A stretch of 64,000 nucleotides of DNA from Flavobacterium segetis. GTDB lineage: Bacteria; Bacteroidota; Bacteroidia; Flavobacteriales; Flavobacteriaceae. The notes beneath the pieces are model-generated. The model ran no database searches. It was not told the DNA's origin and saw only the letters and a program-made list of their open reading frames with translations. Positions 57,162 through 63,575 of this stretch are shown here, piece after piece. The DNA is taken from the NCBI RefSeq assembly GCF_900129575.1, contig NZ_FQWE01000008.1:62001-126000 (forward strand), given 5' to 3'. Made by a program: the position numbers and the translations under genes. The first letter of the stretch is position 1, and every line of letters begins with the position of its first letter.

Positions 57162-57941
57162 TTAATTTAGCATTGAACCCTTTATTTTATGTACCGTGTT
57201 AGTTGTAGTTTTTTTCTGCGCAACGATTGAATATACCATTGGAATTTTATTATCTAAATGTTTAATTCTAAATTTTTTAGGTTCAAATTCAAGCATATTA
57301 CGGAAAACATTGAACGGCGAATAATCGTATTCTTGAAAATCATTAATGTTCATTGAACTGGCGAGCAAACTTCCAATAACTTCACTCAAACTATGATTCC
57401 AAGTTACATAAGACTGTGAAATTTCGGCATCTTTATCTGAGTAAGTTCCGTTTTCTGTTTCAACTATTGGTGCTACGTTTAAATAATTGTAACCAATTTT
57501 TTCGAAATTATCATCGAACATCCAAACTACAGGATGGAACTCTACAAATATGAATTTTCCATTTTTTTTTAAGAATTTCGAAATTAATTTTCCCCATTTG
57601 TCTAAATCAGGCAACCACGTTATAGTTCCATAACTCGTGAATACAATGTCGAATTGTTTGTCAAGATGATTTTCCAATTCATACAAATCACAACATATAA
57701 ATTGCGTGTTTGCATTTGTTTCTCTGGCAATTTTTACTGCACTTTCGATTGCTTTGTCTGACAAATCAACTCCCGTAACTTCCGCTCCAAGTCGGCTTAA
57801 AGAAATGGTATCTTGTCCGAAATGACATTGCAAATGTAGAACGGTTTCTCCTTTTATATCTCCAAGTAATTCTAATTCGATTGGGTTTAATGAAGTTTCT
57901 CCTTTTAAAAAATCTTGAAGATTATAAAATTCCGAAGTCAA
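57162..57941 (-). CDS. Class I SAM-dependent methyltransferase, N-terminus interrupted by a stop codon
   Basis: A Rossmann-fold methyltransferase of 259 residues from a TTG at 57941. Motif I is VLHLQCHFGQDTISLSRLGAEVTGVDLS (about 35-62) and the family-specific FYNLQDFLKG and FDIVFTSYGTITWLPDL follow. The same frame runs upstream to an ATG at 58005-58007 through codons that look like the normal N-terminus (MNPEQNYI, then INKHSWNNRTDTHL), but a TAA at 57981-57983 lies between, where a Glu or Gln codon is expected. The protein is thus either a pseudogene or made from the weak TTG start without its first 22 residues. Substrate unknown. Confidence 0.8.
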   Translation of the reverse strand: MTSEFYNLQDFLKGETSLNPIELELLGDIKGETVLHLQCHFGQDTISLSRLGAEVTGVDLSDKAIESAVKIARETNANTQFICCDLYELENHLDKQFDIVFTSYGTITWLPDLDKWGKLISKFLKKNGKFIFVEFHPVVWMFDDNFEKIGYNYLNVAPIVETENGTYSDKDAEISQSYVTWNHSLSEVIGSLLASSMNINDFQEYDYSPFNVFRNMLEFEPKKFRIKHLDNKIPMVYSIVAQKKTTTNTVHKIKGSMLN

Positions 57942-58052
57942 ATGAGTATCAGTTCTATTATTCCATGAGTGTTTGTTAATTTAGATATAATTTTGTTCTG
58001 GATTCATATTTCTATTTATTCTAAAGATTTCAGTCGGTTCTGGAAATTACAT

Positions 58053-58181
58053 ACAACGTTTGGTGTAAGAATAGTTGCGTGGGTTAAACACCTAAAATAA
58101 CAAAAATTGACCGAACCTGTGAAAATTCTGCAGGAATTTTCAAGTAGGCGAGAACTAGAAATTATTTTTACACAATGTTAT
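58053..58181 (-). repeat. attC-like imperfect hairpin element
   Basis: A stretch of about 129 bases between two accessory genes folds into one long imperfect hairpin. The outer arms AACGTTTGGTGTAAGAATAGTT (58055 on) and AACTAG...AATGTT (to 58179) are complementary with bulges; inside, GAAAATTC/GAATTTTC flank TGCAG. It begins TACAACGT and holds TTGCGT about 20 bases in. It lies directly after a gene stop (58190). Shape and place recall integron cassette recombination sites, though the canonical RYYYAAC/GTTRRRY cores are not met. Confidence 0.55.
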
Positions 58182-58189
58182 AAACCGTT

Positions 58190-58678
58190 TTATTTCACGT
58201 AATCTTTGTTTTCAATATCTAATGAATTCAGTTTTATTTTAAGCACCCAAAAAGATTCCTTACTATATTCTATGTCAATAATATCTCCAATCTTAATTTT
58301 GTCAAAAACACTTTGTTTTACTTGATAATGTTTTATATCATTATTTCCCTCAAATTCTAATTCATAATAATTCGTTGCTTCTCTACCTCTTGTCTTAATA
58401 TTTTTATTTAAGACTATTACTTTTGTAACAATTTTAATTCTGTTGTTTAAATCTTTCCTCGAATTGTTTCCAAATATCATATCAAAGACGGTATAACCAG
58501 TTATAGCAAAGAAAAAATATGCAATAATCTTTAGAAATATTGGAGTCGAAGATTCCATAAAGTAAATAATAACGCCAAGAATAATAAAGGCAATAAAAAA
58601 AGCTATATTGGATTGATTTCTTTTGGACTTAATTTTATTAATGTCATCTTCTGTACAATTTAATTCAAATTTCTCCAT
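58190..58678 (-). CDS. Hypothetical membrane protein with two segments
   Basis: A 162-residue protein I cannot assign. It has a charged N-terminus (about 1-24), two adjacent membrane helices (about 25-43 and 47-65) and a cytoplasmic or periplasmic beta-rich domain (about 80-160) that resembles small DUF3592/NfeD-like OB-type modules in pattern only. It lies between two attC-like sequences (58053-58181 and 58728-58762), like a single-gene cassette. No signal peptide cleavage site. Confidence 0.65.
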   Translation of the reverse strand: MEKFELNCTEDDINKIKSKRNQSNIAFFIAFIILGVIIYFMESSTPIFLKIIAYFFFAITGYTVFDMIFGNNSRKDLNNRIKIVTKVIVLNKNIKTRGREATNYYELEFEGNNDIKHYQVKQSVFDKIKIGDIIDIEYSKESFWVLKIKLNSLDIENKDYVK

Positions 58679-58727
58679 TTAATTTATAGTCGATTTCTTT
58701 CAGGAAAGTTCAGATTTTTTAATGGTT

Positions 58728-58762
58728 TACAACGTCAGTCTGTGATAAAACTTGCGTTATGC
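58728..58762. repeat. Partial attC-like element arm
   Basis: TACAACGT at 58729 on, followed by TTGCGTTATGC about 24 bases later, repeats the opening pattern of the element at 58053. The complementary right arm is missing; the transposase remnant begins about 75 bases downstream. An 11-base direct repeat, ATAGTCGATTT, brackets it at 58686-58696 and 58773-58783. Confidence 0.4.
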
Positions 58763-58835
58763 TCTTTCAAAAATAGTCGATTTATTTTATTTAAAGCAAG
58801 AAAAGTTATATATTTAATAATAAAACATATCATAG

Positions 58836-59060
58836 GAATACCGCGCAACCAAATGCGTTTGTAGTTTAGAAGATACTATTTCCTCAGAAAATCCTATTCA
58901 GTTTATAGAAGCTTTTGTAGCAGCTTTATCTTTAGAAGCGTTGGGTTTTTCGGTTCAAACTATCAAAAGCGAAGGTGATCCCAGTTTTGATACTAAAATT
59001 CCCCTTAAATTGTATCTGTATGGGTATTTAAATGGACTTCGCAATTCTAGAAAAGGTTGA
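58836..59060 (+). pseudogene. N-terminal remnant of an IS1182-family-like transposase
   Basis: A plus-strand frame of 74 codons with no start codon, ended by TGA at 59058. It reads SLEDTISSENPIQFIEAFV, then LEALGF, and IPLKLYLYGYLNGLRNSRKG, a close match in pattern to the N-terminal region of IS1182-type transposases (dimerisation domain before the DDE core). The rest of the gene is missing; past 59060 short open bits in other frames occur but nothing continuous. An earlier TAG at 58833 closes the frame upstream. Confidence 0.65.
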
Positions 59061-59271
59061 GAAGAAACTTTTTTTGCCAAAATTTCCTTGTTGCAGAACA
59101 GGCAATTTACACCGAATATTGGTTTTTGATCAGCGTGGTCTGCCTCCTTGGTATCTTGGCGATAGCCAAAGCTCAATTCCCTGTACAAATTAACTTAATG
59201 GGTAAGGCAATTTATGCCCAATCCCGAAGCTTGGAGTGAAGGAAATCATTATAAAAACCATTATGTTTATA
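59061..59271. other. Decayed DNA after the transposase remnant
   Basis: No intact gene. A plus-strand fragment near 59214-59310 reads PNPEAWSEGNHYKNHYVYTA, which may be the tail of an unrelated lost gene. Other frames here are short and compositionally poor. Confidence 0.35.
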
Positions 59272-59302
59272 CTGCAAAAAAAAAGAGGCGTTTTAGCCTC
59301 TT
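59272..59302 (-). terminator. Rho-independent terminator after the 59.4-60.4 kb genes
   Basis: On the minus strand the stem AAGAGGC/GCCTCTT with loop TAAAAC is followed by a run of nine or more T. It would stop transcripts from the two hypothetical genes at 59428-60389. Confidence 0.8.
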
Positions 59303-59371
59303 GTAATATCTCCAATAATTTTACGATAACTCCATAGTGTTGACAGTATGTAATCGATTCCGTTCAACCGC

Positions 59372-59406
59372 GGGTTCATTGTTGGCTTTTCAAGCCCAAC
59401 TAACCC
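59372..59406. repeat. Intergenic hairpin
   Basis: GGGTT (59372-59376) pairs with AACCC (59402-59406) and GTTGGCTT pairs with AAGCCCAAC with one bulge. It is followed by TTGGTGGCAG, a short word that also appears at 54144-54153 beside the start-less frame. It may be the remnant of another cassette-type element. Confidence 0.35.
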
Positions 59407-59427
59407 TTAGTTGTTGGTGGCAGTTTT

Positions 59428-59703
59428 TTATTCAATTGCTTTAATAAATTTTTTCATTTCGTCCATTTTGCCAACTGTAATTCTTGTCCATTTACCTTGT
59501 TCTTCATATATTCTTACTCCTTCAATATTATTATTTTCTAATTGTTTGAAATAATGCTTTTTGTAGTTGGAAAGTGAAAAATATATAAAATTTGTATTTG
59601 AAGAAATGCACTCACAATTTAATTTTTTGAGTTCGCTAATAGTATATTTTCTTATATTTTTATTTAGTAAATAGCAATTTGAAACAAATGTATCATCTTT
59701 CAA
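59428..59703 (-). CDS. Hypothetical protein, 91 residues
   Basis: A small, mixed alpha/beta protein without signal or membrane segment; it contains two Cys (10 and 30) and a C-terminal helix. I do not recognise it. It follows a hypothetical membrane protein gene by 17 bases on the same strand and shares its terminator, so the two are probably one transcript. Its codon use looks like that of its neighbours. Confidence 0.55.
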   Translation of the reverse strand: MKDDTFVSNCYLLNKNIRKYTISELKKLNCECISSNTNFIYFSLSNYKKHYFKQLENNNIEGVRIYEEQGKWTRITVGKMDEMKKFIKAIE

Positions 59704-59720
59704 AGAAGCTATAAGAGAAC

Positions 59721-60389
59721 TTAATTCTTTGAATCTTTATATTTTTTATTCACTAAAAAACTAACTTTATCATTAAATTCTTGCTCGGTTAATAAACCAA
59801 TAGTTTTTGATTTTGTTAGTAAGTTATATTCCTCTGTTTCTTTTAGATCTGCCTTTTTTTTATGTTGTTTTGTACTTAATAAATTTAAACTTAATAGAGT
59901 ATCTAAATCATCTAATTTTTCGTTGTGCCTATTTTCAAGTCGTTCTTTTATTTCCACTGTTATATCTTCTTTTATACCTATAATGGAGTATTTAAAAATT
60001 AAATAGCAATATGGTAAAAATGAATAATAATAGGAATAATAGGTCAGAGAATCCCTTCTTTTAGTGTAGAAAGGGATCGCTAATCCATTTACATCTTCTA
60101 ACAAATAAAACACGTAACTAACTAAAAAAAAGATTAAAATTTTAGAAATTGAATTATTGTCACTCTTAATATCATTGTATAAATTATAAATGATTACCAG
60201 TGAAGAGCAAAAGTAAAGTAAACCTAAATATTCCTCTAGTTGTTTTGCATCGTAGTAATCATAAGGATTGGTATTGTCAACTTTATTAAATTGCACTTGT
60301 AAAGCCAGCTTGATAAGGAAAAAAATGAGGATTTGAACTATAACGAGTACTGGTAGTTGATGATCTTTTTTATAAATAATGTTTTTCAT
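59721..60389 (-). CDS. Hypothetical membrane protein with SHOCT-like C-terminus
   Basis: A 222-residue protein with about four membrane helices (about 14-32, 50-67, 82-98, 120-137). The soluble C-terminal part ends with KTIGLLTEQEFNDKVSFLV, which resembles the SHOCT motif (a short C-terminal helix pair often found in accessory membrane proteins). Function unknown. It precedes a 91-residue hypothetical gene by 17 bases. Confidence 0.6.
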   Translation of the reverse strand: MKNIIYKKDHQLPVLVIVQILIFFLIKLALQVQFNKVDNTNPYDYYDAKQLEEYLGLLYFCSSLVIIYNLYNDIKSDNNSISKILIFFLVSYVFYLLEDVNGLAIPFYTKRRDSLTYYSYYYSFLPYCYLIFKYSIIGIKEDITVEIKERLENRHNEKLDDLDTLLSLNLLSTKQHKKKADLKETEEYNLLTKSKTIGLLTEQEFNDKVSFLVNKKYKDSKN

Positions 60390-60510
60390 AGTTGCAATTC
60401 GTTCAAAGATTTCATGTGTCTGTAGTGTAGGTAATTTTTGTGTCTTACTAATTTATTTCAATGTAAACTTTTATATTGTTTTATAGTTCCCTCTCATAAA
60501 TACTAGATAG

Positions 60511-60939
60511 TTAATTACAAAATCTTTTATATCCAGTACAAGCATCATTGTTTCCTAAATTACATGCTTTTTTAAAGTATAAACAAGCGTTAGGCTTATC
60601 ATTCATTTTTCCATAAATTATAGCTGCTTTCATAGTTGCATCGATATGATTAGAATTTAATTGTATTGCTTTTTTAAAATTTAATAATGCATTTTAATAA
60701 TCTATTTTTTTTTGATAGATGTTGCCTTTGATATAGTAAGAATCTGAGTTATTTGGGTTTAATTTTATAGATTTATTTATCTGTACTAAGGCATTGTCAT
60801 AATCTCCATTGATTAATAATTTTAATGCAGAATTGTAGTTTGTCTCATAATCAGTTTTTTTTGAAGATCCTTGGCTATAAGATGAACTTATAAATACCGT
60901 ACATAAAAGTAGTAAGGTTAAAATCAATTTTGTTTTCAT
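60511..60939 (-). pseudogene. Exported TPR protein gene broken by an internal TAA
   Basis: The minus-strand frame starts with a signal peptide (MKTKLILTLLLLCTVFISSSYS) and a TPR repeat (YNSALKLLINGDYDNALVQI). After KKIDY comes TAA at 60694-60696; the frame then continues for 61 codons as NALLNFKKAIQLNSNHIDAT and a third, Cys-containing repeat (ACLYFKKACNLGNNDAC), ending in a proper stop at 60511-60513. The stop replaces what is normally a Gln or Glu in the TPR helix. The product is therefore an 81-residue truncated form, unless the stop is read through. Confidence 0.85.
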
Positions 60940-60945
60940 ATTTTA

Positions 60946-61122
60946 TTATTTTAATTTTTCGATTTCTAAATCTACGCCCGATGCATTCCAATATATTTTT
61001 GTTGATGATATTTTTGTAAAATTTACTGTAGTGGTAATGACACCATTATTGGCTATTATGGAAACTTCATAAGTTGTAGAAGTTGATTTGTCTTTACCCG
61101 ATAATCCGCCTTGACCTTGTTT
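60946..61122 (-). pseudogene. 3' remnant of a gene cut by the ISAon1-family element
   Basis: On the minus strand an open frame ends with TAA at 60946-60948. About 58 codons precede it and read as a beta-rich tail (GQGGLSGKDKSTSTTYEVSI and later TKIYWNASGVDLEIEKLK). The frame runs into the IS right-hand boundary at 61123 with no start codon. The other side of the element (62538 on) does not continue the frame, so the 5' part was lost. Family not recognised. It overlaps no gene and lies 7 bases upstream of the TPR pseudogene start. Confidence 0.6.
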
Positions 61123-61145
61123 GGATCAAGAACAAAACTTGGGGA

Positions 61146-62081
61146 TTAAGCAAATAACTTAGTTAATCTAAATAGGAAGAAATCAACTTTTCTGACTCCT
61201 CTAAATTGATTTCTGAATGCTTTTATTTTAGCATTAAAGGATTCCGCAGAAGCATTTGTACTTCGTTTATCAAAATAGTTTAATATAGAATGATAGTTTA
61301 TTTTTACAGTATTCATAATGGTGTTAAAGCTCTTAATCCCTAAGTTTTCTACATCATTATACCAATGCGCTAATTTTGTAATAGCAACAGTTTTATCTGT
61401 ATTGTTGTTGTAAATGTTGCGTAAATTTTGACTTAAATAATAAACAGTTTTAATTTCCGGATTTTCTTCAAATAATATTATAGCTCTTTCTTTTTGACTT
61501 TCACTCCATTTATTAGGACTTTTATACAATAGAAATCTACTTCTTGTTAGTAATTGTTTGGCTGTATCTCCATTTGAAAATTCTCTAGAAATAAATGACG
61601 CTTTATTTAGTTTACCTTCAGTTATAGCTGATTTTTCTTGATCTAAAGCATCCCATTTTAATCTAATTCGGACTTCTTGTACAGCTTCTAATGCTAGTTT
61701 TTGAACATGAAATCTATCGGTTACTTGTTTTGCTTTTGGAAAGGATTTTTTCGCAATTAATTTCATACTATTGGCCATATCCAGGGTGATTTCTGTAACT
61801 TGATTACGTTTTTTAAAATCTATTTTCTGTAAATGGTTTATAACAACCTCTGATTTAGTTCCCGCAATAATAACTACAATAGATCCTTTTTTTCCTTTGC
61901 CTGCCTTGTTGGTGACTACTGTATAAAGTTCTCCCATTGATAGGTTTACTTCTTCTATGGATAAATGACTTCCTATATTTTCGGGAAAAATAAGCCATTC
62001 ACTCGCATGTTCGAGTTGCTCCCACGTAGAAAAGTTACTAAGATGTTTTTTGTATTGTCGTTGTAGTTTTTTACCATTCAC
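61146..62081 (-). CDS. ISAon1-family transposase, catalytic part
   Basis: A 311-residue DDE transposase related to the ISL3 type. It has LDMANSMKLIAKKSFPKAKQVTDRFHVQKL (about 98-128; two Asp in the usual D...DRFHV pattern) and the C-terminal TNASAESFNAKIKAFRNQFRG (about 277-297) with the catalytic Glu. It starts at GTG 62081. The same frame is open further upstream to around 62125, overlapping the end of the N-terminal gene in another phase, so a +1 or -2 frameshift could join the two. Confidence 0.9.
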   Translation of the reverse strand: MNGKKLQRQYKKHLSNFSTWEQLEHASEWLIFPENIGSHLSIEEVNLSMGELYTVVTNKAGKGKKGSIVVIIAGTKSEVVINHLQKIDFKKRNQVTEITLDMANSMKLIAKKSFPKAKQVTDRFHVQKLALEAVQEVRIRLKWDALDQEKSAITEGKLNKASFISREFSNGDTAKQLLTRSRFLLYKSPNKWSESQKERAIILFEENPEIKTVYYLSQNLRNIYNNNTDKTVAITKLAHWYNDVENLGIKSFNTIMNTVKINYHSILNYFDKRSTNASAESFNAKIKAFRNQFRGVRKVDFFLFRLTKLFA

Positions 62082-62118
62082 ACCAAAGAAAAAACCTATA
62101 GTATGACAGTCGTTTGCT

Positions 62119-62472
62119 TTAGTATCTATTAATTTCTTTTAAAAAATCCGCAAACTCATGAGTCATGCGGGTACCTTGTGCTACTATATTCCAATCACGC
62201 TGGATTATTTCTTGAGATTGTTTATCTGTCCAGCGTCGTCTTTTAATGTGTAAGTAAACAAGTTTTCCTCGCAGTGGAAAATCTTGAATAGTAATCTCAT
62301 TTAAGAAACCTTTGGACACAAGTTGTCTGTTGTTATATTCTTTTGGAGGAGTACTTTTTTCTTCAAAGAATAGATGCATTTTCTCTTGTTCGATTTTGGT
62401 ATTGACTAAATCAAAGTGTTCTACAATTAATTCAGGAAGGATCAGTTTTAAAAGTTCTATGTAATTCTCCAA
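62119..62472 (-). CDS. ISAon1-family transposase N-terminal region protein
   Basis: A 117-residue protein starting at TTG 62472 (MENYIELLKLILPELIVEHFDL). It is the DNA-binding N-terminal part that in this family is coded separately and contains LRGKLVYLHIKRRRWTDKQSQEIIQRDWNIVAQGTRMTHEFADFLKEI. It ends at TAA 62119-62121, 37 bases before the GTG of the catalytic part. Confidence 0.85.
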   Translation of the reverse strand: MENYIELLKLILPELIVEHFDLVNTKIEQEKMHLFFEEKSTPPKEYNNRQLVSKGFLNEITIQDFPLRGKLVYLHIKRRRWTDKQSQEIIQRDWNIVAQGTRMTHEFADFLKEINRY

Positions 62473-62653
62473 AGCTTTTTTTTTAATCAGCTAATTTAGG
62501 AAATCTTTGATTTCCCCCCAACTTTTAGGATTGATCCGTTCTTACCTTAATGATAAATAGGTAATAGGTTTAGCAAGTAATTTTGAGGATTTAATTATCA
62601 ATTACAATTCTAAGTAATTAATTGTACATAAATAGTACAATTTATAAAATAAA

Positions 62654-62693
62654 AAATCCCTAAAACACTGATAATCAGTAGTGTTAGGGATTT
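62654..62693 (-). terminator. Rho-independent terminator of tRNA-Arg
   Basis: The stem AAATCCCTA/TAGGGATTT continues as ACACT/AGTGT with a small bulge. On the minus strand it runs into ATTTTTTATTTTAT, 6 bases past the tRNA end. Confidence 0.8.
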
Positions 62694-62699
62694 AATTTG

Positions 62700-62773
62700 T
62701 GACCTTGACTGGATTCAAACCAGTAACCTCTTGAGCCGTAATCAAGTGCGCTATTCAGTTGCGCCACAAGGCC
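62700..62773 (-). tRNA. tRNA-Arg (anticodon ACG)
   Basis: A 74-nt class I tRNA on the minus strand. The acceptor GGCCTTG pairs with CAAGGTC; the anticodon loop is TTACGGC with anticodon ACG (read as ICG after deamination); the T arm contains GGTTTGAATCC. CCA is not encoded. Confidence 0.95.
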
Positions 62774-62808
62774 ATTTGCAAGTGGTTGTAATAACCTGAT
62801 TGCGGGTG

Positions 62809-62838
62809 CAAATATAGGGTTATTTGTGTAAATTGCAA
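62809..62838 (-). promoter_or_regulatory. Promoter of tRNA-Arg
   Basis: On the minus strand TTG (62836-62838) and TATATTTG (62809-62816) are spaced by exactly 19 bases, the full Bacteroidota consensus. The adjacent bases match those before tRNA-Ser. Confidence 0.75.
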
Positions 62839-62865
62839 GTGTAAATTTATAAAAAATAGAAAATT

Positions 62866-63378
62866 ATGTCTTTAAAAAATTATATACGTGATATTCAAGG
62901 TTTTCCAAAAGAAGGAATTTTGTTTAAAGACATTACGCCGCTTCTTATTGATCCAAAAGCCACACAAGATTGTGTGAAAATATTAGTTTCGACTGTAAAA
63001 AACCTCAAAATTGATAAGGTAATAGGAGTGGAGAGTCGGGGATTTTTCTTTGGAACATTGATTGCGCAAGAATTACAAGTTGGGTTTATTCCAGTGCGAA
63101 AACCCAATAAATTACCATACGAAACCATTTTTGCTACTTACGATTTAGAATACGGTACTGATACATTAGAAATTCATATCGATGCGATTCAAAAAGGAGA
63201 TCGAGTTTTAATACATGATGATGTTTTAGCAACTAGCGGAACTATAAAAGCAGTTTGCGAATTAGTAGAGCGATTGGGTGGTGAAGTGGTGCAATGCAAT
63301 TTTATTATGGAATTATCTTTCCTAAAAGGAAGAGATAAAATCATAGATAAATCCATATTTGCTGCAATAACCTATTAA
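62866..63378 (+). CDS. apt: Adenine phosphoribosyltransferase
   Basis: A 170-residue type I phosphoribosyltransferase that makes AMP from adenine and PRPP. The N-terminal IRDIQGFPKEGILFKDITPLL and the PRPP loop VLIHDDVLATSGTIKA (about 123-138) are present, with the ESRGFFFG segment near 56-63. Length is typical. The stop overlaps by four bases the stop of a small gene on the other strand. Confidence 0.96.
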   Translation: MSLKNYIRDIQGFPKEGILFKDITPLLIDPKATQDCVKILVSTVKNLKIDKVIGVESRGFFFGTLIAQELQVGFIPVRKPNKLPYETIFATYDLEYGTDTLEIHIDAIQKGDRVLIHDDVLATSGTIKAVCELVERLGGEVVQCNFIMELSFLKGRDKIIDKSIFAAITY

Positions 63379-63515
63379 TCAATAGCTCTTGTAGTGACAT
63401 AGTATCGAAAACCGATAATAGCCATTTGCCATTTTTTCGCTTTTGCTAAATCCAATCGCTGTTTGGTAAAACTAGGAAGTATAAGTCTGTTGATTTGAGC
63501 TAAAATTTTGTACAT
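63375..63515 (-). CDS. Small conserved basic protein, 46 residues
   Basis: A short minus-strand gene: MYKILAQINRLILPSF, then TKQRLDLAKAKKWQMAIIGF and RYYVTTRAID, ending at TAA 63375-63377. It is basic and has one likely amphipathic or membrane-touching helix. I recall very similar 45-50-residue proteins in many Flavobacteria, sometimes under the misleading name SsrA-binding protein, but no function is known to me. It is convergent with apt, overlapping stops by four bases. The conserved pattern LPSFTKxRLDLAKA-x(3-6)-AIIGxR makes it more than a chance frame. Confidence 0.7.
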   Translation of the reverse strand: MYKILAQINRLILPSFTKQRLDLAKAKKWQMAIIGFRYYVTTRAID

Positions 63516-63537
63516 ATTTTTTTTCAAAGATATAAAA

Positions 63538-63566
63538 AAAGACGGTCTTACGTCGAGACCGTCTTT
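63538..63566 (-). terminator. Rho-independent terminator after the plug-repeat gene
   Basis: The 11-bp stem AAAGACGGTCT/AGACCGTCTTT with loop TACGTCG lies 10 bases past the stop at 63576 and, on the minus strand, runs into TTTTTTTATATC. Confidence 0.85.
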
Positions 63567-63575
63567 AGTAGCATA

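Larger units (their letters stand above)
61123..62537 (-). mobile_element. ISAon1-family insertion sequence
   Basis: About 1.4 kb bounded by imperfect inverted ends: GGATCAAGAACAAAACTTGG at 61123 and, on the complement, GGATCAATCCTAAAAGTTGG ending at 62537. Fourteen of these 20 positions match, including the first seven. It carries the two genes typical of the family. No target duplication is evident beside the ends, and a gene remnant abuts one end, so insertion was followed by loss of flanking DNA. Confidence 0.8.

Noticed and set aside
58955-59188. 77-codon minus-strand frame with Cys residues
   Set aside because: It is antisense to the transposase remnant and neighbouring decayed DNA.
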